A program made the position numbers and the translations under genes. DNA of 64,000 bases from Hoylesella timonensis S9-PR14 (GTDB taxonomy: Bacteria > Bacteroidota > Bacteroidia > Bacteroidales > Bacteroidaceae). The notes beneath the pieces are model-generated. The model was given only the letters and a program-made list of their open reading frames with translations. It was not told where the DNA came from and did not search any database. Positions 36,083 through 44,222 of the stretch are shown here, piece by piece (within the stretch, counting starts at the first letter, position 1; every line of letters begins with the position of its first letter). The DNA is taken from contig NZ_JRPQ01000279.1 in assembly GCF_000762405.1 (NCBI RefSeq), forward strand, positions 836 through 64,835, in the 5' to 3' direction.

Positions 36083-36205
36083 ATGTCGCTTTCTTCTGTT
36101 TTGTTAATGGAGGTGCCTGATGCAGTCTTCATCTATCTGCATCGTGAAGGTATGTTTTGGAAAGCTGATGAGCGCAGTGCTTATTTGTTTTCTTCAAAGG
36201 GCTAA
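36083..36205 (+). pseudogene. Truncated MutS-like (MSL) DGR accessory remnant
   Basis: A 40-codon open frame with ATG. It contains VFIYLHREGMFWKADERSAY, resembling the start of the small MutS-like accessory proteins found between DGR target genes and the template/reverse transcriptase in Bacteroidales. Only the N-terminal part is present; a stop and then a bidirectional terminator follow. Assignment is by recalled pattern (I-Y-L-x-R-E-G-x-F-W/Y-x-A) and position behind the candidate VR. It could instead be an unrelated short peptide. Confidence 0.45.
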
Positions 36206-36217
36206 GGTATAAAAAAG

Positions 36218-36253
36218 AAAGACCGTTTTTCCTGTATAGAAAAACGGTTTTTC
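36218..36253. terminator. Bidirectional terminator
   Basis: ACCGTTTTTC (36222-36231) pairs with GAAAAACGGT (36239-36248), flanked by A-rich and T-rich runs. It separates the lipoprotein islet from the convergent peptidase gene. Confidence 0.85.
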
Positions 36254-36287
36254 TTATCGTGGTTTCAAGATCAACTTGAAGCGTTAT

Positions 36288-37490
36288 TTAGATATTTAAT
36301 TTCTTACGGATATTTGCAGGAACAGCATTCTTGTTCACCATGAAATCCATCGTCTTGTAAGCTACAAAAGCTTTTGTCATGTACCAAATACCTTTGTACT
36401 TGCCACTTTCGCCCCAAGAGTTCTTTACCATGTAATATTCTTTACCGTTTTGGTCCTTGGCAATACCAAAGATGTGCATGCCGTGGTCATCGGTTGTTTC
36501 CCAATTATCGAATGCTTCTTGGCGCATCTCCTGTGTAGGAACAACTTCAGGCGCATTGATACCCAATGAATCTGCTTTGGCTTTCTTTGAGGATTTGGAC
36601 ATCTTCACCCAGCGGTCAGCATCTGTTCCAGACAAATCGCGTGCTTTCTTCAAATCGTAAGCAATACCTAAACCATTGCGTGTAAATCCATCTTCAGAAA
36701 CATCTCCGCCCCATGCTACGGTATAACCATTGTTGATGGCGTTATCAATGATGTTGCAAATCTCTTCAATAGGAACGTTCCAACTCAAAGGCCAACGCCA
36801 GTTGTCTTGTACTTCAACAGCAAATTGTGTCCAGAAAGGATGATGTGTGTAGCTGGTGAAGTGTACATAATCGTTCATATCCAAGCCTAAGCTTGCTGCA
36901 AACGATTGTGGCGTATAGGTTTTTCCTTCGTATGTAAATGTGTCAGGAGTTTTGCCAAGGTAAGCATCAAGAATGCCCATCATTCCTTTTTTCCATGCTG
37001 GAGAAAGTTTTTTCTGCTTGCTCTTGGCAATGGCTTCTACATAAGGCGTCAAGACAGCGAAGAACTCGCTGAAGTTTGCCAATGAGTCACCTGTCATTGT
37101 ACCAGGCAATGGCATCGCTGTTTCGGGTACCATGCCATAGCGTTGCCAACAATAAATGGGGTCGTAGGTACTACCTCCCTGTGCAAAACTAACATCACCA
37201 TGCATACGTACAGCCTTTTCTGCTCGGTCTTCGTATGTTTTATGAGCTACGAACATTTCGCTCAAGTTGTAAGTTTTCCCCGTTTTTTTCAAGATTTCAC
37301 TTTCCAAGAAACTCAGTGTAGAGTAAGCCCAACACGTACCGCTACGGTTTTGGTCTTTAATACTTGTAATCTTGTTTTGCTTTACAACAGTAAATACTGG
37401 CTGGTTGTTTTTTGGGGCAGTCTTTTTCTTCGCTGCTTGTGCGCCCGTTGCCATGATGGCCAAGAGGGCGAACATCAAAATTTTCTTCAT
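36288..37490 (-). CDS. Exported C1B-family cysteine peptidase (bleomycin hydrolase/PepC-like)
   Basis: A 400-aa papain-fold peptidase of the C1B group. A signal peptide (MKKILMFALLAIMATGAQA) precedes the mature enzyme. The active-site region is IKDQNRSGTCWAYSTLSFLE (Gln and Cys), the catalytic His lies in DDHGMHIFGIAKD and the Asn in YMVKNSWGESG. Cytoplasmic PepC/bleomycin hydrolases are ~450 aa without a signal; this one is shorter and exported, so it probably trims peptides in the periplasm. It is the downstream gene of a possible unit with the M24 peptidase gene, 22 bases away. Confidence 0.9.
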   Translation of the reverse strand: MKKILMFALLAIMATGAQAAKKKTAPKNNQPVFTVVKQNKITSIKDQNRSGTCWAYSTLSFLESEILKKTGKTYNLSEMFVAHKTYEDRAEKAVRMHGDVSFAQGGSTYDPIYCWQRYGMVPETAMPLPGTMTGDSLANFSEFFAVLTPYVEAIAKSKQKKLSPAWKKGMMGILDAYLGKTPDTFTYEGKTYTPQSFAASLGLDMNDYVHFTSYTHHPFWTQFAVEVQDNWRWPLSWNVPIEEICNIIDNAINNGYTVAWGGDVSEDGFTRNGLGIAYDLKKARDLSGTDADRWVKMSKSSKKAKADSLGINAPEVVPTQEMRQEAFDNWETTDDHGMHIFGIAKDQNGKEYYMVKNSWGESGKYKGIWYMTKAFVAYKTMDFMVNKNAVPANIRKKLNI

Positions 37491-37512
37491 GTTTTTGAAT
37501 AGTTTTAATAAA

Positions 37513-38922
37513 TTATTTAGTTGAATTGTTAGCCATAAATGCTTCTACATCCTTCGGATGGTAGGGTATGCGCTGTTCACCAATGAAACGACATCCGTTT
37601 TTGGTAATTAGGATATCGTCTTCAATACGAATACCTCCAAAGTCTTTGTAGGTTTCCAAAAGTTCAAAATTCAAGAACTCTTTACAGTGTCCAGATGCTC
37701 TCCACTCATCAATGAGGGCAGGAATAAAGTAGATGCCCGGTTCGTCTGTTACCACGAAGCCTTCTTCCAAGCGGCGTCCCATGCGCAAGGCATTGGTGCC
37801 AAACTGTTCGAGATTGGGACGAGTTTCATCGTCAAATCCCACATAGATTTGTCCCAAAGCCTCCATGTCGTGAACATCCATTCCCATCATGTGTCCCAGT
37901 CCGTGAGGTAAGAACATGGCATGAGCACCAGCCCTGACAGCCTCTTCGGTGTCACCTTTCATGAGTCCTATTTCTTTAAGTCGCTCCGTCATGAGTTTGC
38001 ATACAGAGAAATGTACGTCCATGTATTTCACTCCTGGTTTTGCAACTTCGAGTGCGTGGTCGTGGCAAGCCTCTACAATGCTGTAAATCTCTAATTGTCG
38101 TTGGGTAAATTTGCCACTAACGGGATATGTTCGGGTGTTGTCAGAACAATAATTGTTCACTGTTTCAGCCCCAGCATCACACAATGCCAACCTTCCAGAT
38201 TCCAGTAAGTTGAGCGAAGGACTGCCATGCATAATCTCTCCATGTTGAGTAAAGATAGTTGGGAAGCTCACCATGGCTCCGTACGAGTTGGCAATGCCGT
38301 CCACTTGTCCACCCACAAACTTTTCTGTTACACCCGGTTTGGTAATGCGCATTGCTGTGGTATGCATGAGATAGCCTATCTTGGCAGCACGTTCCAGCTC
38401 TTCTATTTCTTGTTCCTCCTTGACAGAGCGCATCTTGACAACCGCATGAATAAGGTCGAGGGACGCCTTTTCTTGCTGTTGATTGGGATGAATGCCCAAC
38501 AAGTCGTATATTTGGAGTTTGATGTCATGCCGATACGGTGGGAGAAAATGTATCTTTTGTTGCTTCTCCTGCGCACGCTTACAGATAGTAGCGAGTTCCT
38601 TCATGGGCGCTGTCTGCTCTATTCCAACCTGCGCTGCCATATCTTTAACACTATCAACTGACCCGAACCAAACGATATCTTCAATGTCTATATCGTCTCC
38701 AATCAGTTTTTCTTGATCGTTATCGATATCAATAACCCCCACCAATCCGTCTCTATTTTGTCCAAAATAGTACAAAAAAGAGGAGTCTTGCCTAAAAGGA
38801 TGATACCCATTGTACGGACCATTAGCAGGAGAGTTGTTGTTACCAAAGAGAATGATGATGCCATGACCAACTTCTTTTTTAAGTTGTGTGCGGCGTCTTA
38901 TATAAGTTTGTTTGTCGAACAT
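37513..38922 (-). CDS. pepP: Xaa-Pro aminopeptidase (M24 family, aminopeptidase P)
   Basis: A 469-aa M24B metallopeptidase that removes N-terminal residues before proline. An AMP_N domain covers ~1-140 (FDKQTYIRRRTQL, SSFLYYFGQNRDG). The pita-bread catalytic domain (~170-455) shows the metal ligands in LALCDAGAETVNNYCSDNTR (two Asp), LPHGLGHMMGMDVHD (His), VTDEPGIYF (Glu) and GGIRIEDDILI (Glu). No signal peptide, so it is cytoplasmic. Its promoter element (CAAAGATA, read on the minus strand, 39082-39089) faces that of the patatin gene. Confidence 0.94.
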   Translation of the reverse strand: MFDKQTYIRRRTQLKKEVGHGIIILFGNNNSPANGPYNGYHPFRQDSSFLYYFGQNRDGLVGVIDIDNDQEKLIGDDIDIEDIVWFGSVDSVKDMAAQVGIEQTAPMKELATICKRAQEKQQKIHFLPPYRHDIKLQIYDLLGIHPNQQQEKASLDLIHAVVKMRSVKEEQEIEELERAAKIGYLMHTTAMRITKPGVTEKFVGGQVDGIANSYGAMVSFPTIFTQHGEIMHGSPSLNLLESGRLALCDAGAETVNNYCSDNTRTYPVSGKFTQRQLEIYSIVEACHDHALEVAKPGVKYMDVHFSVCKLMTERLKEIGLMKGDTEEAVRAGAHAMFLPHGLGHMMGMDVHDMEALGQIYVGFDDETRPNLEQFGTNALRMGRRLEEGFVVTDEPGIYFIPALIDEWRASGHCKEFLNFELLETYKDFGGIRIEDDILITKNGCRFIGEQRIPYHPKDVEAFMANNSTK

Positions 38923-39081
38923 ATAATAATATTTTATAGAATTAATCGTTTCTAATCATGCTGAATACTGTTTGTAAATGTGTCTGTCATAGTCAGTTAG
39001 CAGCAATCATTATGATGATATAGATGTGATTCCAAGGTGAACAGTTCAAATCTGTTTGTGCTTGGTTTCCACTATTTCATG

Positions 39082-39089
39082 CAAAGATA
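39082..39089 (-). promoter_or_regulatory. Promoter -7 element of the M24 peptidase gene
   Basis: On the minus strand the bases read TATCTTTG, a match to TAnnTTTG, 160 bases before the start codon. It is divergent from the patatin promoter. Confidence 0.5.
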
Positions 39090-39111
39090 ATAAAAACTGA
39101 TGAAAAATATA

Positions 39112-39119
39112 TAACTTTG
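39112..39119 (+). promoter_or_regulatory. Promoter -7 element of the patatin gene
   Basis: TAACTTTG fits TAnnTTTG; the start codon is 20 bases further, giving a leader of about 14 nt. Confidence 0.6.
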
Positions 39120-39139
39120 TCTCAATTAATAAGTAATTT

Positions 39140-39985
39140 ATGCAAATTGATAGAAATACAGGATTAGTACTCGAAGGAGGAGGGATGCGTGGAGTGTTTA
39201 CCTGTGGTGTCTTAGATGCCTTTATGAAGCATGATTTGTATTTTCGCTATGTCGTTGCTGTGTCGGCGGGAGCTTGTAATGGTATGTCTTATATCAGTAG
39301 ACAACCACGTCGCGCACGCTTTTCTAATATCGATTTGTTGTCCAAATATGATTACATAGGATTGCGTCATTTGGTGACTCAAGGATGTATTTTTGATCAA
39401 AAACTCTTGTACGATAAATTTCCAAACGAATACGTACCATTCGATTTTGATACTTATTTCTCGTCTCCCTCTACCTTTGAAATGGTCACAACGAATTGTT
39501 TAACGGGTTTACCAGCTTACCTGAGAGAACAACATAATAAGCAACGAGCATTGGATATTGTGCGCGCTTCGAGTAGTTTACCCTTTGTAAGTAAGATTGT
39601 AGAGATAGACCAAATCCCCATGCTTGATGGCGGAATCACAGATTCTATCCCTGTGATTCGCTCCATGGCGACAGGTCATCATAAAAATGTTGTTATTCTA
39701 ACGCGTCAAAAAGGCTATCGTAGTACTGAGCGAGATAGAAAGATTCCCCATTTCATTTACAAGAAATATCCGCGTCTACGTGTGGCTCTTAGTCGTAGAG
39801 TAGCGGCATATAACGAACAGTTGGAGTTAGTCGACCAGTTGGAAGCGGCTGGACAAATTGTCTGCATACGTCCACAAGACCCAGTGAAGGTAGGACGTAT
39901 GGAAAAAGATACAGCCAAACTGGAGCGGTTATATCAAGAGGGATATATGTTGGGAGACGACTTCTGTCAATCTCAGGTCAGTTAA
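39140..39985 (+). CDS. Patatin-like phospholipase (YjjU/RssA type)
   Basis: A 281-aa cytoplasmic acyl hydrolase of the patatin fold. The oxyanion loop is EGGGMRGVFTCG (residues ~12-23). The nucleophile is the Ser in VVAVSAGACNG, where the first Gly of GxSxG is Ala, as in YjjU-type members. The catalytic Asp is in LDGGITDSIPV (DGG). The C-terminal ~90 residues are basic and helical. It likely hydrolyses phospholipids or lysophospholipids, but the natural substrate is unknown. It is monocistronic and convergent with the pantothenate kinase gene. Confidence 0.88.
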   Translation: MQIDRNTGLVLEGGGMRGVFTCGVLDAFMKHDLYFRYVVAVSAGACNGMSYISRQPRRARFSNIDLLSKYDYIGLRHLVTQGCIFDQKLLYDKFPNEYVPFDFDTYFSSPSTFEMVTTNCLTGLPAYLREQHNKQRALDIVRASSSLPFVSKIVEIDQIPMLDGGITDSIPVIRSMATGHHKNVVILTRQKGYRSTERDRKIPHFIYKKYPRLRVALSRRVAAYNEQLELVDQLEAAGQIVCIRPQDPVKVGRMEKDTAKLERLYQEGYMLGDDFCQSQVS

Positions 39986-40093
39986 AAATGAAATGAGCGT
40001 TCGTCCATGCTTCGTCAAAAGCACTACTGCAAACGCCAAGAATCATTCTTTGTGGTGACAACCTTATCCCATTGAAGAAAGCTGCGCACTTGT

Positions 40094-40927
40094 CTATTTC
40101 TCTTTTTCGTTTAGATAAAACAGCGCAGCCCCAATGGCTGTACAGAATTCACTGTATTTGGGATTGATAAAGTTCACGCCATACATTTTCTCTAACCCAC
40201 TGAATACCATTTTACATTGAGGGAGTAAAGTAAGGTTACCAATGAGTACATAATCTTTGATACCCGACCCCAAAGATGCTAAAATCGTGCTGCTGCCAAT
40301 GGTCTGTAACACCATGGTGATGATGCCCAATGCAATGTCCTCACGCGTAGCGTTGCTCTTGGCATTTCCAAAGAGCGAAGCAGTAGCCGTCTTAGGTAGA
40401 TTGGGGAGCGGTTCAGGACTGATATCTCCGATACGAACATCAATATTTGAGGCGTCGCCTCGCATGGCAAGTGAGGAAATTTGTCGGATATCATCCGTTT
40501 TCAACATGATGCGTGACAAGCCGATGAGGGTTCCACCCCCAATACCCATTCCGCCTATGTGTCTAATGTCATTGCCCTTACATTGTATAAGACTGGTTCC
40601 TGTACCCATGCTCACAACAATCATGTCCTCCAAGTCGGTCTCAAATCGGGCTCCCAAACCGTTGCAGATAAACTCTTCTGCCTTGGCTGTCGGCAAACCG
40701 TAAACAGAATTGTCGACATAGGCAGCGCCCACACCTGTCAACATCACCTGTTCAACATCGTTCAGTTGTATATTGTTGTCATGCAAATACTTACCAAATG
40801 CACCATAGAGCGACGTCACGGGGTCGGTAGCCTTGATGCGAATAGGAGCTACTACTGTTCCGTCGTCATTGATACCTACAATCTTGGTGGTGCTAATCCC
40901 CACGTCAATGCCTATAACTATTGCCAT
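40094..40927 (-). CDS. coaW: Type II pantothenate kinase
   Basis: A 277-aa kinase of the eukaryotic-like type II group, phosphorylating pantothenate in the first step of CoA synthesis. The ATP-binding motif is GIDVGISTTKIVGI at the N terminus. Further conserved blocks are TGVGAAYVDNSVYG, VSMGTGTSLIQ, IGGMGIGGGTLIGL and IGNLTLLPQC; the C terminus has FCTAIGAALFYL. Many Bacteroidales use the type III kinase (CoaX); whether this strain also has one cannot be seen here. The upstream region carries a 66-bp repeat array reading into this gene. Confidence 0.9.
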   Translation of the reverse strand: MAIVIGIDVGISTTKIVGINDDGTVVAPIRIKATDPVTSLYGAFGKYLHDNNIQLNDVEQVMLTGVGAAYVDNSVYGLPTAKAEEFICNGLGARFETDLEDMIVVSMGTGTSLIQCKGNDIRHIGGMGIGGGTLIGLSRIMLKTDDIRQISSLAMRGDASNIDVRIGDISPEPLPNLPKTATASLFGNAKSNATREDIALGIITMVLQTIGSSTILASLGSGIKDYVLIGNLTLLPQCKMVFSGLEKMYGVNFINPKYSEFCTAIGAALFYLNEKEK

Positions 40928-40950
40928 TTTCTTCTATTATTAGTACTAAT

Positions 40951-41161
40951 TTTTTGCAAAAATAGTGCAAACCGAAGGCAATCAAACTTGTTTGAATTGC
41001 TGAGGTGCAGCCTATTTTATGCAAAGATTGTGCAAGCCGAAAACAAAGAAAGCTTGTTTGCTTTGTTGAGGCGCAGCCTATCTTCTGTAAAGATTGCGCA
41101 AGCCGAAGACAGAGAAAGTTTACTTTCTATGTTGAGGCGAAGCGAATCTTCTGCAAATATA
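40951..41161 (-). repeat. 66-bp palindromic tandem repeat, locus 3 (three units, minus orientation)
   Basis: Three units in reverse orientation keep the 66-base period: the joints GCAAAGATTG and TGTAAAGATTG begin 66 bases apart, and a diverged third lies another 66 bases to the left. In the unit nearest the pantothenate kinase gene, both arms have changed together (GCAATCAAAC with GTTTGAATTGC), which keeps the pairing. The array points towards that gene. Confidence 0.8.
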
Positions 41162-41183
41162 CAACATTATCAATAATTATTTG

Positions 41184-41191
41184 TAAATTTG
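41184..41191 (+). promoter_or_regulatory. Promoter -7 element of the NUDIX gene
   Basis: TAAATTTG fits TAnnTTTG. The first ATG is 13 bases beyond, so the mRNA leader is only a few bases to about 15 bases. Confidence 0.5.
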
Positions 41192-41212
41192 AATCATAAT
41201 AATATGAATCAC

Positions 41213-41617
41213 ATGAAAACAGAAGTTACGCGTGTAGTGGCTGCTGTCGTCCAACGTGGCAAGCGCTATCTATGTATGCAAAGAGGTCGTTCACAATATT
41301 CTTATCTTTCCGAACACTGGGAATTCCCTGGTGGAAAGGTAGAAGAAGGCGAATCAGATCACGAGGCATTGGTCAGAGAAATTAAAGAAGAAATGGATTG
41401 GGATGTATTTGTAGGACGAAAAATTGGAGAGGTGACGCATGCTTATCTTGATTTCAAGGTCTCTATTACAGCCTATCTCTGCAAAGGAGGCGATGAGGAT
41501 TACAAATTATTGGAGCATCTGGATGACAAATGGCTACCCCTCGACCAACTGGAATCACTCAACTGGACCGAGGCAGATCGTGTGCTGATTGAGCGGTTTC
41601 TGTCAGAAAAGGAATAG
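41213..41617 (+). CDS. mutT: NUDIX hydrolase (MutT-like, 8-oxo-dGTP diphosphatase candidate)
   Basis: A 134-aa NUDIX protein (137 aa if the ATG at 41204 is used). The NUDIX box reads G-K-V-E-E-G-E, seven residues, then R-E-I-K-E-E-M-D; the last conserved Gly is Asp. FPGGKVEEGE and WEFPGG are typical of MutT/CTP-pyrophosphohydrolase proteins that cleanse oxidised nucleotides such as 8-oxo-dGTP. C-terminal W-L-P-L-D-Q-L-E-S-L-N-W-T-E-A-D fits the MutT subgroup. The start was chosen for family length and to leave room for the promoter. The substrate is inferred. Confidence 0.85.
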   Translation: MKTEVTRVVAAVVQRGKRYLCMQRGRSQYSYLSEHWEFPGGKVEEGESDHEALVREIKEEMDWDVFVGRKIGEVTHAYLDFKVSITAYLCKGGDEDYKLLEHLDDKWLPLDQLESLNWTEADRVLIERFLSEKE

Positions 41618-42541
41618 AAGGCGCATCAACACTCCTGCACAATCCTTTGGGGTAGGGCGCTTTAGTCTCTTTTGTTGCAACACTCTTTTTTGGGTATTGC
41701 AAACTCTGTAATCGCCCTTGTATAGGCTGTTCTGTAAGCACCAATTCTGCAAATGGAGTTTGTTGCTTAGTTGATGCTTGGAGATAGAGGTGATATTTGT
41801 AAGCCTTAATGGCATTGACTCATGTTTTTTCAATGATGAACTCAATGAGTTAAGTGGTGGTGGCATTCTTGTTTTTGTCCTATCATTTTACCAAAAAACG
41901 GCCATTAAAAATCTTCAAAATAGAAAAAATCAATAGGCAAACGACATGCAAAAATGTGTTGATTTTAACAAATAAAACATCGATTGAAGCTAAAACATTG
42001 AGTTTACCCTCTTGGAAACATGTATTAGAGGTGTTATTCACATGCTTCAGCGCCCTTAAAGCATGCAAATAGCGAGCTTATCTCAATGCTTCAATCGCCA
42101 AAAAATGGTAAAAATGCGAATGAAAAGAGAAGGATGAAGTGTAACAGTCTAAATAACAATGAATTACGAATGTTTCTCAAAATTCGCATATTTGCGACCA
42201 ACTTTGCCGTTGGTTGTTTTCACGCGAGTTATGAGAGACACTTTGTAAAGAAAATTCGGCATTTATTATCCTTCCATGGAGTGTGTCACTAATTTTACAG
42301 ATGCAGTTTTGTGGGTGTTCTTCCTTGTAAAAATCTCAGTCTTCAAATGAAAGGATTGTGGGTTTATGTTCTGTGTAAAGTATATATTGTTTTACACGTT
42401 TATGGAGCGTAACGGATTTGTACTGTGGTTTTTGGAGACATTCTGTCAGTGTTCCTGTTATAAGAAATCAACAGTGGGGGCGGATAAAAAAAAGACAACC
42501 TTCTATCAAAGTTATCTTTTTTTGCGAAGTGAAGAGAGAGT
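41618..42541. other. 924-bp gene-free region with a dispersed repeat
   Basis: No credible coding region is seen; short open frames here lack family features. The stretch is A+T-rich with several small inverted repeats and holds copy 2 of the CATG-rich element (42011-42072). GACCAACTTTGCCGTTGGTTG (42197-42217) could form a small hairpin. Confidence 0.55.
42011..42072 (-). repeat. CATG-rich dispersed element, copy 2
   Basis: Read on the minus strand this is CTATTTGCATG, 17 bases, CATGT, 17 bases, CATGTTTCCAAG, with the same spacing as the plus-strand copy at 19068-19129 though the intervening bases differ. GGGTAAAC follows on the far side, as GGTAAAA does in copy 1. Confidence 0.6.
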
Positions 42542-42811
42542 TTATCTCCTCTTTTTAAATTTTCTATATAGTTTCCAGCCTAACACTATACCGTCAAAAA
42601 CACCAGCTCCTGTGCTCAACAATCCTGAAAATCGCTTGGATGGCAAATTGGTGGTCAATGAAGATGGTGACGTACCAAATAGCTGATCCCATAGAGCTTT
42701 CATCTGTGAATCATCGTTTCTGATGTTATCCAATAGTGCTTGCTTGCGCTCTCGAATCTCTGACAAAGACGTATATTTCGTCTGAGGTGTATCATAATTA
42801 TTCTTTGTCAT
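42542..42811 (-). CDS. Small hypothetical protein of the YtxH/holin-X cluster
   Basis: An 89-aa protein with a polar N terminus (MTKNNYDTPQTKYTSLSEIRERKQALLDNIR), an SPSSLTTNLPSKRF linker and one weak hydrophobic stretch (GLLSTGAGVFDGIVLGWKLY) near a basic C terminus. It resembles the small accessory protein that follows holin-X/DUF genes in Bacteroidales. The start was set at MTKNN, 2 bases before the upstream stop codon. Function unknown; it may work at the inner membrane with its neighbours. Confidence 0.6.
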   Translation of the reverse strand: MTKNNYDTPQTKYTSLSEIRERKQALLDNIRNDDSQMKALWDQLFGTSPSSLTTNLPSKRFSGLLSTGAGVFDGIVLGWKLYRKFKKRR

Positions 42812-42813
42812 CA

Positions 42814-43164
42814 CTAATTCTCCATCAATAAACTTGCCAAGAACTTGACAATTGGCCGCTGAATCCATTGTTTGCGGAACAGGAAAAACAGCACAAAAGT
42901 GAATAAATAACAGCCCGCAATGATGAGGAAGGCAAAAGGAAGCCCTACATGGGGTTCGAGTGCATAAGCAGCGGCAAACGAAACATATATGAGCGCTAAT
43001 ACCAATACAATGGTTAATGAGAGTGCCAGTGTGAGAACGGTAATAAGACGAACCACCTTTTCAATTACATCGAGCTTGACATACTCTGTCTGAAGCCCGA
43101 TGTAATGTTTGCATACATCAACCAGTTGGCTAATGGTTTCTACGTTTCTGTCGTTTGAAAACAT
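42814..43164 (-). CDS. Phage holin family / Holin-X-like membrane protein
   Basis: A 116-aa protein with an N-terminal helix (ETISQLVDVCKHYIGLQTEY) and two transmembrane segments (ITVLTLALSLTIVLVLALIY; LPFAFLIIAGCYLFTFVLFF), then a basic end. This fits the putative Holin-X (PF07332) family, widely present in bacteria and despite the name not a phage gene. It lies 10 bases after the YtxH gene and just ahead of the 89-aa gene. A role in envelope or stress physiology is possible but unproven. Confidence 0.75.
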   Translation of the reverse strand: MFSNDRNVETISQLVDVCKHYIGLQTEYVKLDVIEKVVRLITVLTLALSLTIVLVLALIYVSFAAAYALEPHVGLPFAFLIIAGCYLFTFVLFFLFRKQWIQRPIVKFLASLLMEN

Positions 43165-43174
43165 ATAATAATGT

Positions 43175-43393
43175 TTAATCTACGATATCAGCAGCAGCAT
43201 CCTTGATGTCATCTACCAAATCATCTACGTCTTTCTTAGACAATTTGAGATCGTGCTTTTTGCAAAAATCGTCAATCGTGTCACTGATTTTATTACGAGT
43301 ATCTTGTCCCTTTTGTGGTGCAACCAACAAGCCTACTAATCCTCCTACAAGGACGCCTCCTAAGAATGCGCCAATACAACTAACTGTTCTCAT
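43175..43393 (-). CDS. YtxH domain protein
   Basis: A 72-aa YtxH-type protein with an N-terminal glycine-zipper transmembrane segment (CIGAFLGGVLVGGLVGLLVA) followed by PQKGQDTRNKIS, the family signature, and a helical soluble part. YtxH proteins are linked to general stress in firmicutes; the role in Bacteroidales is not established. It is the first gene of the three-gene cluster on the minus strand. Confidence 0.85.
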   Translation of the reverse strand: MRTVSCIGAFLGGVLVGGLVGLLVAPQKGQDTRNKISDTIDDFCKKHDLKLSKKDVDDLVDDIKDAAADIVD

Positions 43394-43465
43394 GTTTCTA
43401 AATTTTAATGTGAATATTGTTTGTTAACTTTTTTAGCATTGGATACTCTTCCAAATGTCATAACG

Positions 43466-43473
43466 CAAATATA
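43466..43473 (-). promoter_or_regulatory. Promoter -7 element of the YtxH cluster
   Basis: On the minus strand the bases read TATATTTG, a match to TAnnTTTG, with TTG about 20 bases upstream. It lies about 73 bases before the YtxH start. Confidence 0.55.
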
Positions 43474-43656
43474 CGATTTTTTTTACAAACGAGCAACCGT
43501 GTAACGATGTTTTTTGTGTTAAAAAGTTTGTATTCTATTGATTTAACAAACTTTAGTGAGTACAATTCATTCTTTTTGACAGATATTTTGTAATTTCGCC
43601 CTTGATAGATAAATGTATAGAATCAAAAAAGTTTAATTAATAATATCGACAACAAG

Positions 43657-44142
43657 ATGATGAAGAAAAGAATTGTTTTATGCGCAGGATTATGTGCAGC
43701 ACTTGCACTGACTGGATGTAAGTCGAGCGAGAGTGCTTATAAGAAGATGTATGAGAGGGCGCAAGCTCAAGAACAGGCAAAGACTGAGACTGAGGCAGAA
43801 GTGCCTACAGTAACACCTCTGACGCCAGCTCCTGTAACAGAGACAACTGTTCAGGACAATGTAGATAACGCAACGTTCCGCACAGAAGACGTTACGGTGG
43901 TTAGCGGTAATGGCTTGAGCGCCTTTAGTGTAGTAGTTGGCTCGTTTGGCTTGAAGGCTAACGCCGAAAGTTTGCAGCGCACATTGAATGCAGCTGGCTA
44001 TGCAGCTCAGATTGCTTACAACGCAGGACGCAACATGTATCGTGTAGTCGCTTCTACACATGCTGACAAAGCCTCTGCAGTACGCTCTCGTAATCAGTTC
44101 CGTCAGCAGTATCCTGACGCTTGGTTGCTGTATAAGAAATAA
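43657..44142 (+). CDS. SPOR-domain lipoprotein
   Basis: A 161-aa lipoprotein with a lipobox (LAALALTGC) and a KSSES tail. A Pro/Thr/Glu-rich linker (~30-75) leads to a C-terminal SPOR domain (~85-160; FSVVVGSFGLKANAESLQRT and YRVVASTHADKASA), which binds denuded peptidoglycan at division sites. The domain order, lipid anchor and size match periplasmic septal-associated SPOR lipoproteins. A hairpin downstream (44163-44192) separates it from ruvX. Confidence 0.88.
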   Translation: MMKKRIVLCAGLCAALALTGCKSSESAYKKMYERAQAQEQAKTETEAEVPTVTPLTPAPVTETTVQDNVDNATFRTEDVTVVSGNGLSAFSVVVGSFGLKANAESLQRTLNAAGYAAQIAYNAGRNMYRVVASTHADKASAVRSRNQFRQQYPDAWLLYKK

Positions 44143-44162
44143 TCAACCATGAGGCGACAGTC

Positions 44163-44192
44163 TGCCATCTCTTCGTTTCAGAAGAGGTGGCA
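44163..44192 (+). terminator. Hairpin between the SPOR gene and ruvX
   Basis: TGCCATCTCTTC pairs with GAAGAGGTGGCA (one G-T pair) around a six-base loop. No T-run follows, so it may attenuate or stabilise rather than terminate. Confidence 0.45.
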
Positions 44193-44222
44193 TAAGAATG
44201 TCGCTCTTGGTATCTTTTCACC

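Noticed and set aside
36288-38922. DGR reverse transcriptase or template repeat beyond the lipoprotein
   Set aside because: The downstream genes are C1B and M24 peptidases on the other strand; no RT motifs and no VR-like copy were found in the window.
41854-42292. Short plus-strand frames of 60-75 codons
   Set aside because: No start context, no conserved motif and overlap with the dispersed repeat; treated as chance frames in A+T-rich DNA.
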